Shown here in pieces: positions 1-6,090 of a stretch of DNA of 6,455 nucleotides. The DNA comes from Deltaproteobacteria bacterium (GTDB taxonomy: Bacteria; Desulfobacterota; Binatia; UBA9968). The DNA is taken from positions 1-6,455 of the forward strand of contig JAHFAP010000037.1 of the NCBI GenBank assembly GCA_023250495.1. Direction: 5' to 3'. Positions within the stretch are counted from its first letter, which is position 1; each line of letters starts with the position of its first letter. The notes beneath the pieces are model-generated. The model made no database searches, was not told the origin of the DNA, and saw nothing but the letters and a program-made list of their open reading frames with translations. The position numbers were made by a program, and so were the translations under genes.

Positions 1-803
1 GTTCGAGGCGGCCCAAGGTCGGGCTGGTGTTGGGCGGCGGAGCCGCGCGGGGATTCGCCCATGTCGGCGTCATCCGCGTCCTCGAGCGGGAGAAGATTCC
101 GATCGATCTGATCGTGGGCACGAGCATCGGCAGCCTGGTCGGGGCGATCTACGCGGACAAAAAGAACGGCTCTGAGCTGGAAGGAGCCGCTCTCGGTCTG
201 GAGGAGCGGGATGTCTTCGACTACAGCTTTATCAGCCCCACGCAGGGATTTGTGCGCGGCGAGCGGCTGGAGGATTTTGTCTTGAAAAAGTTCTCCGCGA
301 GGGAGATCGAGCAGCTCAAACTACCCTTCGCCGCCGTCGCAACGGACATCGAGAATGGAGAGGTCGTCGTTCTCCAGTCAGGCTCCATCGCGCGCGCCGT
401 GCACGCCTCGAGCGCCATTCCGGGGGTTTTCATTCCTGTGCGCTATCAGGGAAGGCTCCTGGTTGACGGCGGCGTGCTCGACAGCGTGCCGGTGGATGTG
501 GCGCGCAAGATGGGCGCGGAGGTCGTGATCGCGGTGGATTTGGGAGAGGGGAGACAGGCGGCCCAGGTGAAAAACATTTTTGACACGATCGTCCAGAGTC
601 TCTACCTTATGGGCTTGGAGACGACGGAGGCGAGATTGAGACAGGCCGACGTGGTGATCCGGCCCAAGCTCTCGAACATAGGGCTGATCGACTTTAGCCG
701 AAAGAAAGAGATCGTGGCTCTTGGCATCGAGGCGGCAGAGCAGGCCTTGCCGAGCATCCGCGCAAAGCTCGGGTTGGGCCCGAGTGTTTCAGCCGGTCGT
801 TAG
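1..803 (+). CDS. Patatin-like phospholipase (RssA-like), 5'-truncated by window edge
   Basis: Predicted serine lipid acyl hydrolase of the bacterial patatin family, of the short RssA/YlbK type. Such enzymes use a Ser-Asp dyad to hydrolyse acyl esters of lipids; the substrate here is unknown. Seen in the sequence: the glycine-rich oxyanion-hole stretch GGGAARG, the nucleophile elbow GTSIG (Ser codon 123-125), and the DGG motif with the catalytic Asp (codon 465-467). The frame is open to the first base and reads SRRPKVGLVLGGG. In this family residues like PKVGLVLGGG precede the oxyanion loop, so the GTG at 27 is unlikely to be the true start and the gene begins upstream of the window. The C-terminal half (VIAVDLGEG, then a helical tail) fits the family. 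No signal peptide or membrane segment is visible in the part present. The last 15 bp overlap the convergent VKOR gene. Family call firm, substrate unknown. Confidence 0.93.
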   Translation, partial: SRRPKVGLVLGGGAARGFAHVGVIRVLEREKIPIDLIVGTSIGSLVGAIYADKKNGSELEGAALGLEERDVFDYSFISPTQGFVRGERLEDFVLKKFSAREIEQLKLPFAAVATDIENGEVVVLQSGSIARAVHASSAIPGVFIPVRYQGRLLVDGGVLDSVPVDVARKMGAEVVIAVDLGEGRQAAQVKNIFDTIVQSLYLMGLETTEARLRQADVVIRPKLSNIGLIDFSRKKEIVALGIEAAEQALPSIRAKLGLGPSVSAGR

Positions 804-1211
804 GATTATGAAGATGGCGAAGATCAACAGCGTGGAAGTCAGGCACCAGTTGCAGATTCCCTTGAGGACAAAGAACTGGATGTAGGTGAGGTAGAGAGAG
901 ACCAGAGCGCCAAGGGACGAAAGCAGGACGAGCAACAGAGATATAGGCCAGGCCAAAGCAGACGATGGAAGCTCTGCTTGACGCAACAGTGTTCCAAGGA
1001 AAATCGCCAGAAAGACGAAAACTCCGATAGCGCTGTTATGAATTCCCAACAGACGGGAGTAAGGGCTGCGGATGACGCGGTCGCAATCCCTCGTCCAGCA
1101 CGCTATGGGTTTGTCATATCTCTGGCTGCGCCAGACGTAAAGGCTGATGACGAGGCCGAGAAGACTGAGAGGTGGAACGATAGCGCGAGCGTATGCGGCT
1201 AAATCAAACAT
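789..1211 (-). CDS. Vitamin K epoxide reductase (VKOR) family membrane protein
   Basis: 140-residue membrane protein of the VKOR family. Bacterial members reoxidise periplasmic DsbA-like thiol oxidases and pass electrons to quinone, driving disulfide formation. Seen: about four hydrophobic segments (roughly residues 10-27, 59-76, 86-117, 123-139), the loop cysteine pair Cys38-x4-Cys43, a following SPYSRLLGI stretch with the conserved Ser49, and the active-site CNWC motif (Cys120/Cys123) followed by LTS. All four family cysteines are therefore present. It is a stand-alone catalytic domain, with no fused thioredoxin domain, so its DsbA-type partner must be encoded elsewhere. The ATG at 1211 is preceded by an AAGGA Shine-Dalgarno that overlaps the stop of the upstream transporter gene, so the two are probably co-transcribed and translationally coupled. 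Its 3' end overlaps the patatin gene by 15 bp on the opposite strand. Confidence 0.9.
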   Translation of the reverse strand: MFDLAAYARAIVPPLSLLGLVISLYVWRSQRYDKPIACWTRDCDRVIRSPYSRLLGIHNSAIGVFVFLAIFLGTLLRQAELPSSALAWPISLLLVLLSSLGALVSLYLTYIQFFVLKGICNWCLTSTLLIFAIFIILTTG

Positions 1212-1222
1212 CGAGACCCCGT

Positions 1223-1227
1223 TCCTT
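1223..1227 (-). promoter_or_regulatory. Shine-Dalgarno of VKOR gene overlapping the upstream stop
   Basis: AAGGA on the minus strand lies 11 nt before the ATG at 1211. Its first base is the last base of the TGA (1229-1227) ending the CNNM/CorC gene. A ribosome terminating there would sit on the next gene's binding site, which suggests translational coupling. The spacing is slightly long, so the site is plausible rather than strong. Confidence 0.55.
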
Positions 1228-2540
1228 CATTTCTTGCCCGTCGCCTCCAACTTCACCTTAACGATTCGCCGCCCTTCCATATCGACGATCGTCAGCCTGT
1301 ATCCATCGTGCTCCACCACCTCGCCGCCGCGCGGGATGCGTCTCAGCTTCGCCAGCACAAAACCGGCGAGCGTGAGATAATCCGGCGACTCTTCAAAGGG
1401 CAGCCCGTAGTCTGACTTGAGGTCCTTGAGCTGGGCCGAGCCCTGAATCACCATTGAGCCGTCGGGCAGCCGCTCCACCGGCCCGCGCTCCTCCCGGTCG
1501 TACTCGTCGCGGATCTCACCAACGATTTCTTCCAGCAGATCCTCCAGAGTAGCCAGCCCTTCGATCTCCCCGAATTCATTCACCACCATCGCTATCGCGA
1601 TCCTTCTTCGCTGAAGCTCTTTGAGCAGTTGACTGATGGGGAGAGAGCTGGGGACGAAGAAAGCCGGATGGAGGTGCTCGCGTATGCGAATATCACTCTT
1701 TTCCTGCACGGCGCGCAGGATATCCTTGTTGTAGAGGATTCCAACCACGTGGTCCAACTCTCCCTCGTAAACCGGGATGCGGGAAAAGCCGCTTTCGACA
1801 AAGCTCCTCAAGATTTCCTCGGATGAGGCGTTGATATTGAGAGCATGCATTTCAGTCCTGGGCTTCATGACCGCTCTTACCGGCGTATCGACGAATTCAA
1901 AGACGCTGTGGATCAACTCCTTTTCCGTCTCGTCGAAGATCCCCTTGGCGGCGCCCTCGCGAATCAACGACTTGACCTCCTCTTCGGAGATGAAGCTTGC
2001 TGCTTCGATGTCTTTCCCGCCGAACAGCCGTAGAACCGCGTTGCTTGAAGCGGTGAGGATCCTGACCAGGAAAGAGGTAAGCTTGGACAGCAGGTCAATC
2101 GGCTGCGCCACCAGCATCGCAGTTCGCTCCGAAAAACGCAGCGCTAGGGACTTAGGGACCAGTTCCCCAAAGATCAACGAGAAGTAGGCGATTGGGATCA
2201 CGACCGAGAGGATGGCGAGGGATTCGCCCCAGCTCGCCACCAAGGGGAGCGGCAGGGATTGGATCGCAGGCTTGAGAAATTCGATCGCCGCCGCCCCGCC
2301 GATCGCGGATGCAAGGGTTCCCACCACGGTAACACCGATCTGCACGGTGGCCAAGAAACGGTCGGGGTCGTTCTTCAACCGCGCTGCTGCCGCCGCCGAC
2401 GGGTGCCCCTCCTCCATCAGAGCGTCGATGCGCGTCTTGCGGGTGGTGATGATGGCGATTTCAGCGGCCGCAAAAAAGCCGTTGGCAAGAATCAGCAGGA
2501 AGATCAGCAAAAGCTCTAACCAGAAACTTTCCCAGGACAT
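1227..2540 (-). CDS. CNNM/CorC-family (hemolysin C-like) membrane protein with DUF21, CBS pair and CorC domain
   Basis: 437-residue protein with the complete architecture of the CNNM/CorC (HlyC/CorC, YfjD-like) family, proposed to export Mg2+ (sometimes Co2+) across the inner membrane. Residues 1 to about 200 form the CNNM/DUF21 transmembrane domain: a first helix (about 8-28) containing the typical NGFFAAAEIAI, further hydrophobic segments near 63-88 and 106-125, and the conserved GELVPK at 125-130. Residues about 220-345 hold two CBS domains (MKPRTEM at 226; VVNEFGEIEGLATLEDLLEE at 319-338), which in relatives bind ATP-Mg and gate transport. Residues about 353-433 are the CorC_HlyC C-terminal domain. 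Length is normal for the family. The ATG at 2540 is supported by a strong AGGAGG. The old 'hemolysin' label of relatives should not be read as toxicity. It is first in a likely operon with the VKOR gene; no functional link between the two is evident. Confidence 0.94.
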   Translation of the reverse strand: MSWESFWLELLLIFLLILANGFFAAAEIAIITTRKTRIDALMEEGHPSAAAAARLKNDPDRFLATVQIGVTVVGTLASAIGGAAAIEFLKPAIQSLPLPLVASWGESLAILSVVIPIAYFSLIFGELVPKSLALRFSERTAMLVAQPIDLLSKLTSFLVRILTASSNAVLRLFGGKDIEAASFISEEEVKSLIREGAAKGIFDETEKELIHSVFEFVDTPVRAVMKPRTEMHALNINASSEEILRSFVESGFSRIPVYEGELDHVVGILYNKDILRAVQEKSDIRIREHLHPAFFVPSSLPISQLLKELQRRRIAIAMVVNEFGEIEGLATLEDLLEEIVGEIRDEYDREERGPVERLPDGSMVIQGSAQLKDLKSDYGLPFEESPDYLTLAGFVLAKLRRIPRGGEVVEHDGYRLTIVDMEGRRIVKVKLEATGKK

Positions 2541-2547
2541 CGCTCCA

Positions 2548-2553
2548 CCTCCT
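2548..2553 (-). promoter_or_regulatory. Strong Shine-Dalgarno of the CNNM/CorC gene
   Basis: AGGAGG on the minus strand, 7 nt before the ATG at 2540. Near-perfect anti-SD match at optimal spacing; it fixes this start. Confidence 0.85.
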
Positions 2554-2591
2554 GTCCACTACAGTTTTCCGCCGAGGGGCGTACAAACAAG

Positions 2592-2620
2592 ATCATAGCG
2601 GCTTTTTGCCAGCTCAACAA
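2592..2620 (-). promoter_or_regulatory. Candidate sigma70-type promoter for the CNNM/CorC-VKOR unit
   Basis: On the minus strand, TTGTTG (2620-2615) and TATGAT (2597-2592) are separated by exactly 17 nt. The -10 box matches the consensus TATAAT at five of six positions; the -35 box only at TTG. Transcription would begin near 2585, giving a leader of about 45 nt that contains the AGGAGG. The position is right and the -10 convincing, but the -35 is weak and no start site is measured. Confidence 0.5.
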
Positions 2621-2735
2621 AGGGTCAGTGTCCCGGCCCGTCCGGGCTCGCCTCTCGGTCTGTCTGAAGGCGACGTCTGGATTGAGGGAAAATATCTCTT
2701 TCACCGATCGGGCGCTTTGCAGTAGGATGGAGAGC

Positions 2736-2740
2736 GGAGG
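2736..2740 (+). promoter_or_regulatory. Shine-Dalgarno selecting the GTG start of recD2
   Basis: GGAGG followed by one more G, 8 nt before the GTG at 2749. The nearby ATG at 2742 is in another frame and too close to the site, so GTG is the supported start. I saw no convincing -35/-10 pair for this gene in 2621-2735. Confidence 0.75.
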
Positions 2741-2748
2741 GATGTTGC

Positions 2749-4938
2749 GTGGCTGAGAAACTGCGCGAGAGATCGGTCCTGCTGGGAACGATCACCAAAA
2801 TCACCTACCAGGATCCCCAGGCTCCATACACGGTCGCCCGTCTGGAGGTCGATGGAGTTGAAGAGGTGACCGTTGTCGGCGGCATATTTCCCGTCAGCGA
2901 AGGCGAAGATATCAAGGTCAGCGGAAGCTGGAGGATGCATCCGCGCTACGGCCTTCAGTTCCAGGCGCAGCACTGGGAAAAGGTCGAGCCGGCCACGCAG
3001 GAGGGGATTGAAAGATACTTAGGATCAGGGTTGATCAAAGGGATCGGACCGACCTATGCCCGGCGGCTGGTCTCCGCCTTCGGTCTGGATACCCTAAGAA
3101 TTCTCTCACAGGAGGCTCAGCGAGTTTTAGAGGTCCCGGGGATCGGGCAGGTCCGGGCGCAGAGGATCCTCCGTGCCTGGCGGGAGCAGCGGGGAATGCA
3201 GGACGTCATGGTATTCCTCCAGGGACATGGCGTCAGCAGCTCTCTGGCTCTCAAGATCTACCGCGCCTTCGGGGCCGAGACCGTCGCCAGGGTCAAGGAG
3301 AATCCCTATTGTTTGGCCGAGGAGATTTACGGCGTCGGTTTTGTCCTGGCGGACCGCATCGCCTCGACGTTGGGGATCAGCGGCGAGTTTCCCCTCAGGG
3401 TTCAGGCCGGGCTGCTCCATCTCCTGAGAAAATTCTCCGCTGACGGCCATTGCTACGTGCCGCTTACGCCTCTCAAGGCCAATGCCTCCGCGCTCCTGGG
3501 CGTCGACGAAGGGGCGAGCGAGCAGGCGATCGAGAAACTCGCGGTTGACGGGAAGCTTGTCCTGGAAAGCTCCGGCGGAGACGAAGAGACCAGAGCGTAT
3601 CCTTGCGAGATCTACGACGCCGAGCGTCGCGTCGCCGCGGTGCTCCGCCGCCTGCTCGCCAACCCATCCGGTCTAAGGGATAAAGGGTTTAAGGGTTCAA
3701 GGATCGGAGAAGAACTCTTCAACTCTTCAACTGTCTTGCTGGAGCCGGAGCAGCGCGAAGCGATCTCTCAGGCGCTGCAGCAAAAAGTATTGGTGATCAC
3801 AGGCGGGCCGGGCACAGGGAAGACGACGCTGTTGATCGCTCTGTTGATGATCCTTCGGCGCGCCGAGGTTACCTTCGCCCTTGCGGCGCCGACGGGTCGG
3901 GCGGCCAAGCGGATGGGAGAGATGTCGGGCGAGGAGGCCAAGACGATCCACCGCCTGCTCGAATACAACCCTCACGAGCGCAGGTTCCAGCGGGGGGAGG
4001 ATAATCCCATCGGCGCGGAGGTGGTCATCATCGACGAGGCCTCGATGGTGGATCTCCCGCTGATGGATCACCTGCTGCGGGCGATCGAACCTCGCAGCCA
4101 TCTCATTCTGCTCGGCGATGTCGATCAGCTTCCCTCGGTGGGGCCGGGGAGCGTGCTGAGGGATCTGATCGATTCGAGAGTTGTGCCGGTAGTGGTGCTG
4201 CGACGCATTTTTCGCCAGGCCGGCGAGAGCCTGATCGTTCTGAACGCTCATAGAATCCTTCAAGGGGAGCCGCTCCTCTTGGAGGCTCAAAGAGAGAGAC
4301 GCGATTTTGTTTTCGTTGCCCGCGACAGCGAGGAGGAGATTGTTGCTGTGGTTAAGGAGCTGGTGAAAGAGCGCATTCCGCGCTCGCTTCACGTAAATTC
4401 CGCCCACGAGATTCAGGTTCTGAGCCCCATGCATCGCGGTCTGCTGGGCACGGTCCATCTCAATCGTGAGCTGCAACAGTTGCTTAACCCCGAAGGAAAA
4501 ACGCTCCAGCGCGGCGGCACGCTTTTCCGCCTCGGCGACAGAGTGATGCAGCTAAAGAACAACTATGACAAGGGAATTTTTAACGGCGATCTAGGAAAAA
4601 TCGTCAGGCTCGACACCGAGGAGGGCGAGGTGGAGGTCGATTTTGACGGCCGGACCGTTTCCTATGAGCTTGAGGAACTCGATGAGATCAACTTGGCCTA
4701 TGCGACCTCGGTGCACAAGAGCCAGGGCAGCGAGTATCCCGCGGTCGTGGTTCCACTCCACACATCGCACTATCCTATGCTCCACCGCAGTATCCTCTAC
4801 ACGGCCGTTACCCGGGGGAAGGAGTTGGTCGTCCTGGTCGGGAGCAAAAAAGCAGTGGCAATGGCGATCAGAAACGTCCGGGTCGAGCAGAGGTTTACGG
4901 GATTGAAGGAGAGGCTTGTTAAGCCTGAGGTCTCATAA
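2749..4938 (+). CDS. recD2: RecD2-type (RecD/TraA family) 5'-3' DNA helicase
   Basis: 729-residue SF1B helicase of the RecD2 type, which works without RecBC. Relatives unwind DNA 5'-3' and act in replication-fork maintenance and repair. Residues about 8-80 look like the N-terminal OB-like domain. Helix-hairpin-helix-type repeats follow at about 95-205 (KGIGPTYA, VPGIGQVRA, HGVSSSLALKIYRAFG, YGVGFVLADRIA). The motor carries Walker A GGPGTGKTT (352-360, Lys358), Walker B VVIIDEAS (425-432), motif III GDVDQLPSVG (456-465), RRIFRQ (485-490), HKSQGSE (656-662) and the motif VI stretch YTAVTRGKE (684-692), so the ATPase looks intact. Length suits the family (Deinococcus RecD2 is of similar size). 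Oddity: residues about 307-328 are encoded by a period-8 repeat tract and do not resemble the usual pre-motor segment. Start chosen as GTG with GGAGG 8 nt upstream. Separate promoter and strand from the CNNM/CorC unit; no repair partner next to it. Confidence 0.95.
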   Translation: MAEKLRERSVLLGTITKITYQDPQAPYTVARLEVDGVEEVTVVGGIFPVSEGEDIKVSGSWRMHPRYGLQFQAQHWEKVEPATQEGIERYLGSGLIKGIGPTYARRLVSAFGLDTLRILSQEAQRVLEVPGIGQVRAQRILRAWREQRGMQDVMVFLQGHGVSSSLALKIYRAFGAETVARVKENPYCLAEEIYGVGFVLADRIASTLGISGEFPLRVQAGLLHLLRKFSADGHCYVPLTPLKANASALLGVDEGASEQAIEKLAVDGKLVLESSGGDEETRAYPCEIYDAERRVAAVLRRLLANPSGLRDKGFKGSRIGEELFNSSTVLLEPEQREAISQALQQKVLVITGGPGTGKTTLLIALLMILRRAEVTFALAAPTGRAAKRMGEMSGEEAKTIHRLLEYNPHERRFQRGEDNPIGAEVVIIDEASMVDLPLMDHLLRAIEPRSHLILLGDVDQLPSVGPGSVLRDLIDSRVVPVVVLRRIFRQAGESLIVLNAHRILQGEPLLLEAQRERRDFVFVARDSEEEIVAVVKELVKERIPRSLHVNSAHEIQVLSPMHRGLLGTVHLNRELQQLLNPEGKTLQRGGTLFRLGDRVMQLKNNYDKGIFNGDLGKIVRLDTEEGEVEVDFDGRTVSYELEELDEINLAYATSVHKSQGSEYPAVVVPLHTSHYPMLHRSILYTAVTRGKELVVLVGSKKAVAMAIRNVRVEQRFTGLKERLVKPEVS
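3669..3732 (+). repeat. Period-8 degenerate repeat tract inside the recD2 linker
   Basis: Reading from 3669, this 64-bp stretch falls into eight octamers: CGGTCTAA, GGGATAAA, GGGTTTAA, GGGTTCAA, GGATCGGA, GAAGAACT, CTTCAACT, CTTCAACT. The left block is a GGGTTYAA-like array, the right an exact repeat of CTTCAACT, with a less regular middle. It is in frame and encodes residues about 307-328, between the N-terminal region and the helicase core, where residues LLEPEQREAI resume the family pattern. Short G-rich/TTCAA tandem repeats of this sort are usually intergenic, so an insertion or expansion into a tolerant linker is the likeliest explanation. That origin is inference; the periodicity is seen directly. 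Confidence 0.6.
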
Positions 4939-4976
4939 GGGCATCAGCAAGAAAGCGCTCGCCACGAAGGTGCTGC

Positions 4977-4995
4977 CAACCCGGATTTTGGGTTG
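4977..4995. repeat. Inverted repeat CAACCC-N7-GGGTTG upstream of the methyltransferase promoter
   Basis: Perfect 6-bp arms (4977-4982 and 4990-4995) around a 7-nt loop. The right arm runs into the TTGACA -35 box. There is no T-run after it, so it is not a clear terminator for recD2. It could be a second operator half or a weak RNA hairpin ending recD2 transcription. Short arms make chance a real possibility. Confidence 0.35.
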
Positions 4996-5022
4996 ACAAA
5001 CTTGTCACCGCCATTATATGAT
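4993..5022 (+). promoter_or_regulatory. Promoter with palindromic operator for the HTH-methyltransferase gene
   Basis: A perfect -35 hexamer TTGACA (4993-4998) is followed after 18 nt by TATGAT (5017-5022), five of six to the -10 consensus. Inside it lies the perfect palindrome TGACAA-AC-TTGTCA (4994-5007), covering most of the -35 box, where a bound dimer would block RNA polymerase. Initiation 6-8 nt after the -10 would fall at about 5028-5030, on the GTG at 5029. The gene downstream encodes an XRE-type DNA-binding domain, so autorepression is the natural inference. The hexamers and palindrome are seen; function is not shown. Confidence 0.6.
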
Positions 5023-5028
5023 CTGAAC

Positions 5029-6090
5029 GTGCAATTTGGTAAGCGTCTTCGGGAGTTGAGAAAGAAGAAAGGACTCGGGCTCAAGCCGTTAGCCAAGATT
5101 GTTAGGGTCGATCACGCCTACCTCTCCAGGATCGAAGCGAGCCATGTGCGGCCATCCGAGCAGGTCATCGGAAGGCTCGCAAGAGCGCTTGGTCACGATG
5201 AGGCCGAGCTCATGATCCTTGCGGATCGTATCCCACCCAAGTGGCGAACCGCGATTAAGATGGCCCCGCGTGAAACTGCCTCTCTTATCCACGAGTCTCT
5301 AGCGGAGTATGGAAAGGGAACTGACAAACAGATCGGCCCTGGAGAGTCCAAGCCCAGGCGGTTGGGTGCGCAAGCAGGGCTTTTTGTTAAACCTAAGCGC
5401 AAATCCCCAGATGGTATTCCTACCAACGATCTCGTTTTTAGCGCGCAATTAGGAACTAATGACGAATTATTTCCGAAAATTCTGTCGCTATACGTTGCCC
5501 CAGGAAGCACAGTAGCAGATGTCACGTATGGCAAAGGAGTTTTCTGGAAACAGGTGCCAAGGACTCTTTACCGTGTGCTGGCATCCGATATTGAGACCGG
5601 GGTTGATTGCAGGTCGTTACCCTACAAAGATGCATCAGTCGACTGCGTAGTCCTAGATCCTCCCTATATGCATACACCAGGTGGAACGGCTCATGTAGGG
5701 CACCAGAACTATGAGCACTACTACAAGAACAACAGCGCAAGCAATGGCTCGGGTAAAAAGTACCACGAGGCCGTTCTGGATTTGTACTTCGCAGCCGGTG
5801 ATGAAGCCCGGCGTGTCTTAAAAAGCGAAGGCATTACTATTGTTAAATGCGCTGATGAGGTTTGCGCGAATCAGCAGCGGCTAACGCATGCGGAACTCAT
5901 TAATGAGTACGCAAAGAAAGGCTTTGTTGTAGAGGACCTTTTTATTCTTCTTAGACAAAATCGCCCAGGAGTGAGTCGAGTCATCAAACAGGTACACGCT
6001 CGTAAGAACCATTCGTATTTTCTCGTGTTCCGTAAATCCTCCGGCAAAAGCAGATGGCTCGGCCCACGGACCTCATCGATTTCCCGCTAA
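5029..6090 (+). CDS. XRE-type HTH fused to amino-DNA-methyltransferase (N6-adenine or N4-cytosine)
   Basis: 353 residues from GTG 5029. Residues 1-72 form an XRE/Cro-CI helix-turn-helix (FGKRLRELRKKKGLGLKPLA, then VDHAYLSRIEAS and GRLARALG). After a basic linker (about 80-135) comes an SAM-dependent methyltransferase: motif I region VADVTYGKGVFW (D164), an acidic ASD (D187) after the next strand, catalytic DPPY (210-213), then KYHEAVLDLYF, ITIVKCADEVC and a C-terminal KNHSYFLVF. Motif I precedes motif IV, and DPPY marks an exocyclic-amino methyltransferase; base and target site cannot be told. The frame opens earlier (TTG 4993 gives 365 residues), but that codon lies in the -35 box and the HTH family pattern begins at the GTG, which has no Shine-Dalgarno. 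Leaderless translation is therefore likely. Lower GC than the genes upstream suggests transfer. The 3' end overlaps a convergent gene by 18 bp, the probable cognate endonuclease. Confidence 0.88.
   Translation: MQFGKRLRELRKKKGLGLKPLAKIVRVDHAYLSRIEASHVRPSEQVIGRLARALGHDEAELMILADRIPPKWRTAIKMAPRETASLIHESLAEYGKGTDKQIGPGESKPRRLGAQAGLFVKPKRKSPDGIPTNDLVFSAQLGTNDELFPKILSLYVAPGSTVADVTYGKGVFWKQVPRTLYRVLASDIETGVDCRSLPYKDASVDCVVLDPPYMHTPGGTAHVGHQNYEHYYKNNSASNGSGKKYHEAVLDLYFAAGDEARRVLKSEGITIVKCADEVCANQQRLTHAELINEYAKKGFVVEDLFILLRQNRPGVSRVIKQVHARKNHSYFLVFRKSSGKSRWLGPRTSSISR

Noticed and set aside
1777..2187. Plus-strand open frame (136 codons) opposite the CNNM/CorC gene
   Set aside because: Antisense to conserved membrane and CBS regions of a complete gene; Ser/Arg-rich low-complexity product with no recognisable domain.
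2632..2646. Small GC-rich inverted repeat CCCGG-N5-CCGGG in the divergent gap
   Set aside because: Five-bp arms in GC-rich DNA are expected by chance; no T-run follows and it does not overlap the candidate promoter.
2516..2704. Minus-strand open frame covering the divergent gap
   Set aside because: It runs through the promoter and Shine-Dalgarno of the CNNM/CorC gene, shows no family pattern, and the region is better explained as regulatory.
2701..2973. Minus-strand open frame over the recD2 5' end
   Set aside because: Antisense to the N-terminal OB-like domain of recD2; no supporting motif.
3669..3732. CRISPR-like array
   Set aside because: The repeat units are only 8 nt and contiguous with no spacers, and the tract is inside a coding region.
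3727..4476. Long minus-strand open frame (249 codons) opposite recD2
   Set aside because: It lies entirely antisense to the Walker A, Walker B and motif III region of an intact helicase gene. Its product is compositionally odd (rich in His, Gln, Arg) and resembles no family; a shadow of GC-rich codon usage.
4939..4992. Possible rho-independent terminator after recD2
   Set aside because: The only hairpin (CAACCC/GGGTTG) is short and followed by promoter sequence instead of a T-run, so no terminator is called.
4993..5028. TTG at 4993 as start of the methyltransferase gene
   Set aside because: The codon is the first half of the -35 hexamer and lies in a palindrome, has no Shine-Dalgarno, and the 12 extra residues precede the normal beginning of an XRE domain. 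GTG 5029 is preferred, although TTG cannot be excluded.
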